Origin: Candidatus Poribacteria bacterium
Lineage (GTDB): Bacteria; Poribacteria; WGA-4E; WGA-3G
Assembly (NCBI GenBank): GCA_026702755.1
Contig: JAPPBX010000086.1
Location: 1 to 41,726 of the forward strand
DNA length: 41,726 nucleotides
Reading direction: 5' to 3'
Positions 1 through 7,889 of the stretch are shown here, piece by piece. The translations under genes were made by a program, and so were the position numbers. The first letter of the stretch is position 1; the number at the start of each line of letters is the position of its first letter. The notes below the pieces were generated by a model. The model was not told where the DNA came from. It was given only the letters and a program-made list of their open reading frames with translations, and searched no databases.

Positions 1-1
1 A

Positions 2-67
2 TGTGCTGAGAATGTGCTTGCTGGTTTGGAGGCGAAGGGGATTATTGAAGACGACCACGTGCTTTGA
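2..67 (+). CDS. C-terminal tail of an unidentified gene (partial)
   Basis: An open frame enters from the window edge and encodes about 21 residues ending GIIEDDHVL before TGA; a second TGA follows directly. The G-I-I-x-D-D-x-x-V pattern recalls the DD motif of RusA-type Holliday junction resolvases, but those usually continue well past this point, so this could be a shortened copy or something unrelated. Only the tail is visible, and no function is assigned. Confidence 0.3.
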   Translation, partial: CAENVLAGLEAKGIIEDDHVL

Positions 68-96
68 TGATTGTCTGTCCTGAAAACGAAATTTTA

Positions 97-126
97 TGGA
101 CAATCGGACAGAAGTTGTGATATACT
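97..126 (+). promoter_or_regulatory. Candidate sigma-70 promoter with extended -10, upstream of lepA
   Basis: TGGACA (97-102) and TATACT (121-126) are 18 bases apart and each differs from consensus at one position. TGA directly before TATACT gives the TGn of an extended -10. A start point 6-8 bases downstream would fall at about 132-135, essentially at the lepA ATG (136), so the mRNA would have almost no leader. Confidence 0.6.
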
Positions 127-135
127 ATCTATATC

Positions 136-1941
136 ATGCCAACGAATCTTCAACACATACGGAATTTCTGTATTTTAGGACACATCGATCACGGGAAAAG
201 CACGCTGAGCGACAGGCTTCTCGAGCACACGAACACACTCACTGAGCGCGATATGCGCGAACAGGTGCTTGACTTGATGGATCTGGAACGCGAACGCGGT
301 ATTACCATTAAAGCAACCGCTGTCAAACTTCACTATCCCGCTGACGATGGAAACCGCTACGAACTCAACCTGATTGACACACCCGGACACGTCGATTTCA
401 CGTACGAGGTCTCTCGTAGTCTCGCTGCGTGCGAAGGTGCGATCTTAATTGTCGATGCCGCCCAAGGTGTCGAAGCACAAACCCTTGCAAACGCTTATCT
501 CGCGATTGACAACGACCTTGAGATTATTCCCGTCGTCAATAAAATCGACTTGCCAACGGCACAACCCGACGAAGCCAGACGGCAGATAGAAGAGGTCATC
601 GGTATTCCGGCTGACGATGCACTTCTCGTTAGCGCGAAAATGGGAACCGGTATTCCCCCCATATTGGAAGCAATTGTCAACCGGATCCCCGCACCCGTGG
701 GTGAGACTGAAGCCCCATTGAAGGCACTCGTGCTTGACTCCGTCTATAATAACTACCGCGGGGTCATCATGTACACCCGAATCTTCGACGGCAGTGTGAA
801 GTTGGGAGAGAGAATTCAACTCATGGAGACGAGACGCTCCTATGAAGTTGAGGAGGTCGGCATCTTCACCCCAGAAATGCAACCGACTACAGAACTTCGC
901 ACGGGTGCAGTCGGTTATCTCATTGCGGGCATCCGAGAGATTGACAAGGCGAAAATTGGGGATACAATCACACACCATACAAAACCGACAGCGACACCAC
1001 TTCCGGGTTACCGAGAAATGAAACCGCTTGTATTCAGTGGTCTCTACCCAGCAGACACGAACCAATTTCATGCGCTGCGCGAGGCACTCGATAGACTACG
1101 CCTGAACGATTCCTCTTTCAATTTTGAGCCTGAAACATCCGTTGCGCTCGGCTTCGGATTTCGGTGCGGCTTTCTCGGATTGCTTCACATGGAGATTATT
1201 CATGAACGCCTTGAACGGGAATTTGGCCTTGAGCTTGTCCGTACCGCCCCGAGCGTGATGTATCGGGTCCACCTGAAAACGGGTGGACATGTACCGGTCG
1301 ACAACCCCGCGCACCTCCCAGAACCAAATGACATCGAACGAATTGAGGAACCGTATGTCAATATTGACATAATAGTTCCGCGCGAGTATATTGGAAATGC
1401 AATGGAACTTTGTCAGAAGCGTCGGGGTGTATATAAGCGGATGAACCAATTGGACGCAAGTCGTGTGCAATTGCTCTACGAGCTTCCACTCAGTGAAATG
1501 CTAATGGACTTCTATCCGAAACTTAAATCGTTGACACGCGGTTACGGTTCGTTAGAATATGACATCGGGGAATACAAAACCGAAAAACTTGTCAAATTAG
1601 ATGTCCTGCTGAATGGAAAACCTGTAGACGCGCTTTCGACGATTTTGCCACGAGACGAGGCAGAAACCCGTGGAAAGGTGTTAGTGTCAAAGTTGCAAGC
1701 GTTAATTCCGCGGCAGATGTTTGAGGTTCCAGTTCAAGCCGCAATTGGAAATAAGATTGTTGCACGCGAAACAGTACGCGCACTCCGAAAGAACGTCACT
1801 GCGAAATGCTACGGCGGCGATGTGACACGGAAACGGAAATTGCTTGAAAGACAGAAGGAGGGCAAAAAACGGCTCAAACAGATCGGTGAGGTTGATGTCC
1901 CCCAAGAAGCATTCATGGCAATGCTTGCAACTGATGAGTAG
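136..1941 (+). CDS. lepA: Elongation factor 4 (LepA), ribosomal back-translocase GTPase
   Basis: LepA/EF4 is a cytoplasmic translational GTPase that binds stalled ribosomes and can reverse translocation. The 601-residue product has the family's usual length (about 600). Visible GTPase motifs are GHIDHGKS at 15-22 (P-loop), the RGITIKA switch region near 54-60, DTPGH at 81-85 and NKID at 135-138. The arginine/lysine-rich C-terminal tail with [19 protein letters not shown] is typical of LepA and absent from EF-G. The start at 136 fits because the P-loop sits about 15 residues in, as expected. There is no Shine-Dalgarno sequence, and a strong promoter lies so close that translation may be leaderless. 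Signal peptidase genes follow, as in the lepA-lepB order of Escherichia coli. Confidence 0.97.
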   Translation: MPTNLQHIRNFCILGHIDHGKSTLSDRLLEHTNTLTERDMREQVLDLMDLERERGITIKATAVKLHYPADDGNRYELNLIDTPGHVDFTYEVSRSLAACEGAILIVDAAQGVEAQTLANAYLAIDNDLEIIPVVNKIDLPTAQPDEARRQIEEVIGIPADDALLVSAKMGTGIPPILEAIVNRIPAPVGETEAPLKALVLDSVYNNYRGVIMYTRIFDGSVKLGERIQLMETRRSYEVEEVGIFTPEMQPTTELRTGAVGYLIAGIREIDKAKIGDTITHHTKPTATPLPGYREMKPLVFSGLYPADTNQFHALREALDRLRLNDSSFNFEPETSVALGFGFRCGFLGLLHMEIIHERLEREFGLELVRTAPSVMYRVHLKTGGHVPVDNPAHLPEPNDIERIEEPYVNIDIIVPREYIGNAMELCQKRRGVYKRMNQLDASRVQLLYELPLSEMLMDFYPKLKSLTRGYGSLEYDIGEYKTEKLVKLDVLLNGKPVDALSTILPRDEAETRGKVLVSKLQALIPRQMFEVPVQAAIGNKIVARETVRALRKNVTAKCYGGDVTRKRKLLERQKEGKKRLKQIGEVDVPQEAFMAMLATDE

Positions 1942-2013
1942 CGCACAATCGCGACTGACAAAGACCCTGAGATAGGAGAAAGGAGATCACCGTTTTACCC
2001 GACGGTTTCTATC

Positions 2014-2820
2014 ATGAAGAAGAATACACAAAAACGCACACAAGTCCCTGAACCCAAATTAGCCAAACAGAAAAGACTCCACAAATCAAAGGTTCATGAG
2101 TGTATAAAGCAAATTATTGTTTCACTCATTTTTGTTTTCGGTTTCATAAATCCCTTTATTGTTCAAGCGTATAGAATCCCTTCTGGATCCATGGAAGATA
2201 CACTCCTCGTCGGCGATCAGATTCTGCTGTGCAAGTTTATCTATGGGGTCAAGATCCCCGGCACAGATATAAAAATTTTTGACTTTCACGAACCGACACG
2301 CGGTGATGTCGTCGTTTTTATTCCAGCACATGACGAGCGACATTTTATCAAGCGCATTGTAGCCGTTGAGGGAGATACCGTTGAAACGCGTGATGATACA
2401 CTTTATGTGAACGACGAAGTCGTTGACGACAGCACCTATACGAAGCATCTGAGGTTCAGCCCTTTCAGAAAGGATTTCCCACCGTTCCGGTACCCTGAAT
2501 ATCTTCCGACCGGTGAAAATTACGACGACTATACCTTGACCGAAAGTCAGTTTAGACGAAAATTTCCTGAAGGGAAGCCGTTCACTGTGCCGAAGGGCAT
2601 GGTTTTCGCTATGGGCGATAATCGTGACCAGAGTAGCGATAGCCGTTTCTGGGGACCCGTCGCTGTAGATACTATTAAAGGACAAGCCTTTATGATTGTA
2701 TTTTCGTTTGACAATCGTCCGGCGAAGTTATGGGAACCGTGGAAGATGATAGGCAATATCCGGTTTAATCGCATTGGTAAACTTATCCCCTCAGAATCGG
2801 ACACATTCAAGGTAAACTAA
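2014..2820 (+). CDS. lepB: Signal peptidase I, first tandem copy
   Basis: This membrane-bound serine protease removes signal peptides from exported proteins at the outer face of the inner membrane. The 268 residues begin with a basic stretch and one hydrophobic helix (about 33-51). The catalytic serine is S59 in IPSGSMEDTLL and the general-base lysine is K113 in FIKRIVAVEGD; the family box GDNRDQSSDSR lies near the C-terminus. Length is typical for a single-helix signal peptidase with an inserted loop. It lies 72 bases after lepA. The best AGGAG sequence (1981-1985) is about 28 bases before the ATG, and no alternative start was found nearer, so translation may depend on coupling. A second copy follows 47 bases later. 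Confidence 0.95.
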   Translation: MKKNTQKRTQVPEPKLAKQKRLHKSKVHECIKQIIVSLIFVFGFINPFIVQAYRIPSGSMEDTLLVGDQILLCKFIYGVKIPGTDIKIFDFHEPTRGDVVVFIPAHDERHFIKRIVAVEGDTVETRDDTLYVNDEVVDDSTYTKHLRFSPFRKDFPPFRYPEYLPTGENYDDYTLTESQFRRKFPEGKPFTVPKGMVFAMGDNRDQSSDSRFWGPVAVDTIKGQAFMIVFSFDNRPAKLWEPWKMIGNIRFNRIGKLIPSESDTFKVN

Positions 2821-2867
2821 ACTGGGAAAAGGAGAGTGCTTTCTACGCATAGAGGCTGCAAAATATC

Positions 2868-3638
2868 ATGAATGATAACGACACCCAATTATCTAAATGG
2901 CAAAAATTTCAGAAAACGATTGTATGGGAATACGCGCAAGTTATCGTTGTCGCACTGATTCTCGTTTTCGGGTTTATACGTCCCTTCGTTGTTGAGGCTT
3001 TCAAAATCCCATCGGGTTCAATGGAAGACACGCTTCTTATCGGAGACCGGATTCTGGTGTGCAAATTTATCTACGGCGTTAAAATTCCCGGCACGGACAT
3101 CAAAGTTTTCGATTTCCATAAACCCTCCCGTGGTGACGTTTTCGTTTTTATCCCGCCACACGACAGGGAACGAAATTTTATCAAGCGCATCGTAGCCGTT
3201 GAAGGGGATACAATTGAAACACGCGGCGACACACTTTATATCAATGGCGAAGCAGCTGAAGATAGTCATTATACAAAACATATAACCTTCAGCCATTTCA
3301 GAAGGGGTGATTTCCCACCCTTCCGTCAGCCGGAGTATCTGCCAGAGACAGAGGCTTTTTCAGACTACAGCTTAACCACAAATCAATTTAGGCGTAAATT
3401 TCCTGACGGGAAACCCTTCACTGTTCCGAAAGGCACGGTATTCGCGATGGGTGATAACCGAGACCAGAGCAGCGATAGCCGTTCTTGGGGACCTGTAGAT
3501 GTAAATGACATTAAGGGGCAAGCATTTATGGTGTACTGGTCATTCGATGCTCGCCCAGCGAAGCTGTGGGAAGTGTGGAAGATGGTAGGTAACGTCCGAT
3601 TCAACCGAATTGGCAAACTCATCCATGCACATCCTTAA
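2868..3638 (+). CDS. lepB: Signal peptidase I, second tandem copy
   Basis: A paralogue of the preceding gene (256 residues) with the same architecture: a transmembrane helix near 22-42, catalytic S51 in IPSGSMEDTLLIGD, catalytic K106 in FIKRIVAVEGD and a GDNRDQSSDSR box. The two proteins align over nearly their whole length, differing mostly in the N-terminal tail and a loop near residues 120-165, so this is a tandem duplication with both catalytic dyads intact. A weak GAGG (2852-2855) precedes the ATG by 12 bases. selB begins only 6 bases after the stop, implying one transcript. Whether the copies divide substrates cannot be told from sequence. Confidence 0.95.
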   Translation: MNDNDTQLSKWQKFQKTIVWEYAQVIVVALILVFGFIRPFVVEAFKIPSGSMEDTLLIGDRILVCKFIYGVKIPGTDIKVFDFHKPSRGDVFVFIPPHDRERNFIKRIVAVEGDTIETRGDTLYINGEAAEDSHYTKHITFSHFRRGDFPPFRQPEYLPETEAFSDYSLTTNQFRRKFPDGKPFTVPKGTVFAMGDNRDQSSDSRSWGPVDVNDIKGQAFMVYWSFDARPAKLWEVWKMVGNVRFNRIGKLIHAHP

Positions 3639-3644
3639 AGACTC

Positions 3645-5585
3645 ATGCATCAAGATAGACGACACCTCATCATTGGAACAGCAGGACACGTTGACCACGG
3701 AAAAACTGCGCTCGTTGGTAGACTTACCGGGATGGAAACAGACCGGCTTAAAGAAGAACAGGAGCGCGGCTTGTCCATTGAGTTAGGCTTTGCCTACTTC
3801 GACCTTCCCGACGGTTCGCGTGCCGGTATTGTTGATGTTCCGGGTCATGAGAAATTCATCAGAAGCATGCTCTCCGGTGCTTATGGCATGGATATCGTCC
3901 TCTTCGTTGTTGATGCGAAGGAAGGTGTTCAGGAACAGACCCTTGAACATTTGGCAATCTTGGATCTGCTTGGGATTTCAAACGGCATCCTCGTGATGAC
4001 AAAATCGGACTTGGCTACGCCCGATGAATTGGCGGAAGCGACCGAAATGACACAGGAAATGCTCGTCGGAACGAGTCTTGAAGGCATCCCAAATGTCAGT
4101 GTATCCTCGATAACGGGTGAAGGTATCGAAGTGCTGAAGCAGACGATTGTCGAACAGGTAACAGTCGCAACGAAAGCAGAGGAAAACGATGGAATTCCGA
4201 GATTATACGTTGACAGGGTTTTCACGGTGCAAGGGTTTGGCGTCGTTGTGACAGGCACCCTGATTGGTGGCTCAATTAACCAAGACCAACGGATGGTGAT
4301 CCTCCCGCAAGGCGAGCCTATCCGCGTGCGCGGAATACAAGTGCACAACGAAACTGCCCCGGTTGCACAAGCAGGACAAAGAACAGCACTGAATCTTTCC
4401 GGTATCTCTGCCCAAGACATCCAACGCGGCGATGTGCTCTGTCCAATTGAGTTCTCACAAGTGACCGACAACATTGATATGTCGCTGCAAGTGCTAACAT
4501 CATTTCCAAGGATACTTGAACACTGGACGCGTCTGCGTGCGTATCTCGGTACCCGTGAAATATTTTGCCGCCTGATTCTACTGGTTGACGAAGCAATTCT
4601 ACCGGGTGACACTGTGCAAGTTCAACTCCGCTTAGAACAACCGATTCTCACGTTTAGAGGGGATCGAATTATTCTACGAGATTTCTCAGCGCAATACACG
4701 GTCGGTGGCGGCGAGGTTATTAATCCGTTTGCGCCGCGGCATAAGCGGTTCGTCCCAGAAACCATCGCCACTTTAGCACAGTGGGAAGAAGCCAACGATG
4801 CCCAGATAGTGAACACTGTGTTAGAAAACAGCGACACCCTTTGCGTACCAGAATCGTTTCTATATTACTATCTACCACATTCGCAGATGAACGTGAAAGC
4901 CATTTTCGACAGCCTTGAAGCGGACGAGAAGATTGTGCGATGGGATAAATCGGGGAGAACGCCCCTCGTTTCTGACGCTGCACGCACCACAACAGCCAAA
5001 GAAAACATAATGGAGACATTGGCAGATTTCCACGAAGCCCAACCCCTCCTTGCTGGTCAAAACGTTTCGCAACTTCGTCGCGCACTTAAATTGGACGAAA
5101 TCGGCTTTGAGAAACTTGAGAACCGACTCATTGCCGAGAATCAACTCGTCAAAGAGGGAAATTTGATCCGGTTGGCATCCCACGAAATTCAGTTTTCCCA
5201 AGAGGAGGAAGATGCGAAGGAGACGTTAGAGCAACTATTCTTGGAGGCAGGTATCAACACACCGACGCTCAATGAACTCAACACTTCACTTCCAGAATAC
5301 ACGCCGCAGGTGATTGAATCCACATTTTTCGCACTCCTGAACTTGGGACGATTCGTCAAAATAGCGGATAATTTTTTCATTCATCAAACCGTTTTTGAGG
5401 AGACACGGGAATTACTCATCACTTATCTCCGAGAAAATGATATAATAAGTGTCGCTGAGTTCCGCGAAACGGCACAAACCTCGCGAAAATACGCTGTCCC
5501 GTTCCTTGAGTATTGCGACAGTCAGAATCTCACGGTTCGAGATGGCAATGTCCGAAGGTTACATCCGCGGCACAAGGAAAGATAA
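3645..5585 (+). CDS. selB: Selenocysteine-specific elongation factor SelB
   Basis: SelB delivers selenocysteyl-tRNA to UGA codons that are followed by a SECIS element. The 646-residue protein has GTPase motifs GTAGHVDHGKT (11-21), the SIELGFAYF switch typical of SelB rather than EF-Tu (44-52), DVPGHEKF (64-71) and TKSD (119-122). Beta-barrel domains follow, then about 270 C-terminal residues of winged-helix type that would contact the SECIS hairpin. E. coli SelB is 614 residues, so this is full length. It sits 6 bases after the second lepB, and the tRNA-Sec gene lies about 100 bases downstream, which independently supports the assignment. No selA or selD is in the window. Confidence 0.95.
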   Translation: MHQDRRHLIIGTAGHVDHGKTALVGRLTGMETDRLKEEQERGLSIELGFAYFDLPDGSRAGIVDVPGHEKFIRSMLSGAYGMDIVLFVVDAKEGVQEQTLEHLAILDLLGISNGILVMTKSDLATPDELAEATEMTQEMLVGTSLEGIPNVSVSSITGEGIEVLKQTIVEQVTVATKAEENDGIPRLYVDRVFTVQGFGVVVTGTLIGGSINQDQRMVILPQGEPIRVRGIQVHNETAPVAQAGQRTALNLSGISAQDIQRGDVLCPIEFSQVTDNIDMSLQVLTSFPRILEHWTRLRAYLGTREIFCRLILLVDEAILPGDTVQVQLRLEQPILTFRGDRIILRDFSAQYTVGGGEVINPFAPRHKRFVPETIATLAQWEEANDAQIVNTVLENSDTLCVPESFLYYYLPHSQMNVKAIFDSLEADEKIVRWDKSGRTPLVSDAARTTTAKENIMETLADFHEAQPLLAGQNVSQLRRALKLDEIGFEKLENRLIAENQLVKEGNLIRLASHEIQFSQEEEDAKETLEQLFLEAGINTPTLNELNTSLPEYTPQVIESTFFALLNLGRFVKIADNFFIHQTVFEETRELLITYLRENDIISVAEFRETAQTSRKYAVPFLEYCDSQNLTVRDGNVRRLHPRHKER

Positions 5586-5606
5586 CAGGACTTACGCAGC
5601 TCCCTT

Positions 5607-5647
5607 GCTGGCGAGGTTACAAACCTCGCCAGCGGCGTGTGGAATGT
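5607..5647 (+). repeat. Perfect 12-bp palindrome plus conserved tail
   Basis: GCTGGCGAGGTT (5607-5618) and its exact complement (5622-5633) are separated by three bases. Bases 5626-5647 recur identically at 6804-6825. The palindrome lies between selB and the tRNA-Sec gene. It could act as a terminator or RNA-processing hairpin, but no T-run follows, and the copy elsewhere shows it belongs to a dispersed repeat family. Confidence 0.75.
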
Positions 5648-5683
5648 ATACGGTGTTTATGTGCACATAGCACCCACAATTAT

Positions 5684-5777
5684 GGGGGAGGATAGGGTCT
5701 GGTGGCTCTACCGGTCTTCAAAACCGGCTTGTCCATGCAAGTGGATAGGTGGGTTCGATTCCCACCCTCTCCCGCCA
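5684..5777 (+). tRNA. selC: Selenocysteine tRNA (anticodon TCA)
   Basis: The 94-base sequence includes an encoded CCA (5775-5777) and discriminator G5774. The acceptor stem is 8 bp (GGGGGAGG with CCTCTCCC, one G-U), the extra length characteristic of bacterial tRNA-Sec. The anticodon stem CCGGT/ACCGG encloses loop CTTCAAA with anticodon TCA. A long variable arm can fold as GTCCA/TGGAT. The T arm is GTGGG-TTCGATT-CCCAC. The anticodon reads UGA. Its position right after selB fits a selB-selC unit. Confidence 0.96.
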
Positions 5778-5835
5778 ACGACTAAAACAAACTAAGCGAC
5801 TTTCCTGACTACTCCTGTTAGGGCTAAATTAGAAA

Positions 5836-6735
5836 ATGCTAAAAACACTTCCGCTCGTTGAGCCAAAAACCCAGCAACGACGGCACCCGACCTGGATCAA
5901 GGCGCGGATGCCGAGCGGTGGTAACTACGCTGAGCTCAAAAAACTCATGCGGGACCTACAGCTCCACACGGTTTGTGAAGAGGCGCGATGTCCCAACATC
6001 GGTGAATGTTGGAATAGCCGCACCGCCACCTTCATGATACTCGGAGATGTCTGCACACGCCGCTGCATGTTTTGTGCTGTCAAAAAAGGCACGCCCGGTG
6101 GTATCGTCGATACAGATGAACCGCGTAGGCTCGGCGAGGCAGTCGGTTATCTAAAACTCAATCACATCGTTATCACCTCAGTCAACCGAGACGACCTCAC
6201 AGACGGTGGTGCGAGCGTTTTTGCCGAATGTATCGCTGAAGCGCGGAAACACCGCCCCGGATGCACAGTGGAAGTCCTTATCCCCGACCTTGAAGGAAAT
6301 TGGGACGCACTCGCCGTCATCGTGCAAGCACATCCAGAAGTGCTCAATCACAACACCGAGACAGTCTCACGCCTCTACCGCCGTGTCCGTCCATACGCAA
6401 ATTACCAACAAACCCTGAATCTCCTCCGAATCGGTAAGCAATTGGATGCACAGATACTCACAAAGTCTGGACTCATGGTAGGCTTAGGTGAAACTGTGAC
6501 AGAACTCTTAGAGACAATGCAGGACATCCGCAATACCGAATGTGACATTCTCACCATAGGTCAATATCTCTCCCCTTCTCCACGCCATTTACCGATCCAA
6601 CGCTACTACACGCCCGAAGAATTTGTGGAACTCAAAGAAGCAGGACTCGAAATGGGATTTCGACATGTAGAATCGGGTCCATTAGTGCGGAGTTCCTACC
6701 ACGCTGGCGAGCAAGCAAGATTAGACCAAAACTAA
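5836..6735 (+). CDS. lipA: Lipoyl synthase, radical SAM enzyme
   Basis: LipA inserts two sulfur atoms into octanoyl groups on lipoyl domains. The 299-residue product has the auxiliary-cluster cysteines C47, C52 and C58 ([12 protein letters not shown]) and the radical SAM motif C73-x3-C77-x2-C80 (CTRRCMFC). Near the C-terminus, RSSYHA carries the serine that in this family ligates the auxiliary 4Fe-4S cluster, and it is sacrificed as a sulfur donor. Length is normal (about 300). No clear Shine-Dalgarno precedes the ATG, but the N-terminus aligns with family starts. The gene stands alone about 60 bases after the selenocysteine tRNA; lipB is not nearby. Confidence 0.97.
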   Translation: MLKTLPLVEPKTQQRRHPTWIKARMPSGGNYAELKKLMRDLQLHTVCEEARCPNIGECWNSRTATFMILGDVCTRRCMFCAVKKGTPGGIVDTDEPRRLGEAVGYLKLNHIVITSVNRDDLTDGGASVFAECIAEARKHRPGCTVEVLIPDLEGNWDALAVIVQAHPEVLNHNTETVSRLYRRVRPYANYQQTLNLLRIGKQLDAQILTKSGLMVGLGETVTELLETMQDIRNTECDILTIGQYLSPSPRHLPIQRYYTPEEFVELKEAGLEMGFRHVESGPLVRSSYHAGEQARLDQN

Positions 6736-6840
6736 TAACATTAGGGCTTACACGTTCCCTTCGCTAGCGAGGTGTTTTTGCTTGGGTATTTCCGATAGAA
6801 ACATCGCCAGCGGCGTGTGGAATGTCCGTAGTGGATGTGA

Positions 6841-7076
6841 CCGTAGGTTAGGTTGAGCGGGAAAAACCAAGGACTCTTGCGATTATACGCAAAATCACTT
6901 TCTTTCGGGCAGCCTTTTCCAGAAATAAGCATAGCGAAACCCAACATTCCAAACGTTATCGGCGTGAGAAATGTTGGGTTTCACTCGTGTTGCGGTAATT
7001 TTAGGGTTCTTGATGTCTTTGAAGGTCTATTGTCTCCATGGTCTTTTGAGTAAGATCCGTTCAACCCAACCTACGG
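6841..7076. repeat. MITE-like element with long terminal inverted repeats
   Basis: Bases 6841-6860 and 7057-7076 are inverted copies matching at 18 of 20 positions (core GTAGGTTGGGTTGA). Inside, GAAACCCAACATT (6936-6948) and its exact complement (6970-6982) form a second 13-bp inverted repeat. No gene is visible in the element. With the repeat tail at 6804-6825 it fills the gene-free stretch between lipA (ends 6735) and 7226; I see nothing else there. It resembles the short non-autonomous GGTTGGGTTGAGC repeats found between genes in many bacteria. Confidence 0.7.
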
Positions 7077-7225
7077 GCTTACGTCGAGATCACATTAATA
7101 AAGATGTAAACGAAGGAAACGCGACTGACGTTACTACTGTGGAAAATGATGATTTTGAAATAATCTTTCTCATGAGTAGAGCGATCCATTAGGTTTACAC
7201 AACTACGCAAGACAAGGAGGAACCT

Positions 7226-7600
7226 ATGAACCCCAGATGTGAATATATGATACTGTTTGTCATCTGCGTGCTTATATTCGCAGTAATCGGATGTGCGACA
7301 CACACCATCCAACATGACCAAGATGTTGAAGCCTTCTATAGTCCTTGGTTGAACCAGTCCTTTGAAGAATTTTTGGAGAAGTATCCGGATCCAACACAGT
7401 CAATCCCTATAGGTCAAGGCAACTATAGGCATACTTACGTTTACGATATTGAATCACAAACTGAAATTGCTATCAATCTATTAGCGACAATAGGAGACAC
7501 AAATACGGGGCACGACGATTACTACCATATCTATGTTTATGTGAACAGTGCCGGGGTTATCTATAAGATGGATTACCGACGCAAATCCGAGACATGGTAA
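7226..7600 (+). CDS. Small lipoprotein of unknown function
   Basis: This 124-residue protein has a short N-terminal tail, a hydrophobic segment (about 9-20) and a lipobox VIGC with the modified cysteine near residue 23, so it is predicted to be lipid-anchored outside the inner membrane. A strong AAGGAGGA lies 8 bases before the ATG, which supports expression. The mature part has a motif-like SFEEFLEKYPDPTQ and a tyrosine/aspartate-rich C-terminal half with strand-like segments ending in the basic KMDYRRK. I do not recognise a family. It stands alone between a repeat element and a terminator-like palindrome. Confidence 0.75.
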   Translation: MNPRCEYMILFVICVLIFAVIGCATHTIQHDQDVEAFYSPWLNQSFEEFLEKYPDPTQSIPIGQGNYRHTYVYDIESQTEIAINLLATIGDTNTGHDDYYHIYVYVNSAGVIYKMDYRRKSETW

Positions 7601-7633
7601 TGATCCCAAGTAAAAACATCCCGACTTTCCTCA

Positions 7634-7706
7634 ATAGACACATCGCCACCGCTGGTGAGGTTAAAAAATCTCGCCTACCGAGTGGCGAAAGTGTCTATCT
7701 GTTTTT
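7634..7706 (+). terminator. Terminator-like nested palindrome with T-run
   Basis: ATAGACAC and TCGCCAC (7634-7649) pair with GTGGCGA and GTGTCTAT (7682-7699). An inner arm GGTGAG/CTCGCC sits between them, and GTTTTT follows (7701-7706). It lies just after the lipoprotein gene and could end its transcript. The inner arm resembles the CTCGCC palindrome family seen at 5607 and 24832, so it may be a repeat adopted as a terminator. Confidence 0.55.
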
Positions 7707-7746
7707 ATAATTCATCATAAACAACCTACCGAGAAATTTTTCACGC

Positions 7747-7775
7747 TTTACATAAAATCTGATTTTTGGTAAACT
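7747..7775 (+). promoter_or_regulatory. Candidate sigma-70 promoter for the PQQ dehydrogenase module
   Basis: TTTACA (7747-7752) and TAAACT (7770-7775) are 17 bases apart. A start near 7782 would leave a leader of about 108 bases before the dehydrogenase ATG at 7890. No known riboswitch pattern was recognised in that leader. Confidence 0.45.
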
Positions 7776-7889
7776 AATATCTGAGTCCCCTATTTTTGTA
7801 ACGATGTGAAATGCCACCCTTTTTCTTCACGATATGATTTAGCGACAGGAAATTGCAATTGTCTGAGCAGGAAAACATGGAGGTGGAAT

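Noticed and set aside
445-1071. Long open frame opposite lepA
   Set aside because: It is a shadow of the strongly conserved lepA reading frame, without a ribosome site or recognisable motif.
5607-5633. Classical rho-independent terminator after selB
   Set aside because: The stem is strong but no T-run follows, and the same sequence tail is repeated elsewhere, so it is treated as a repeat.
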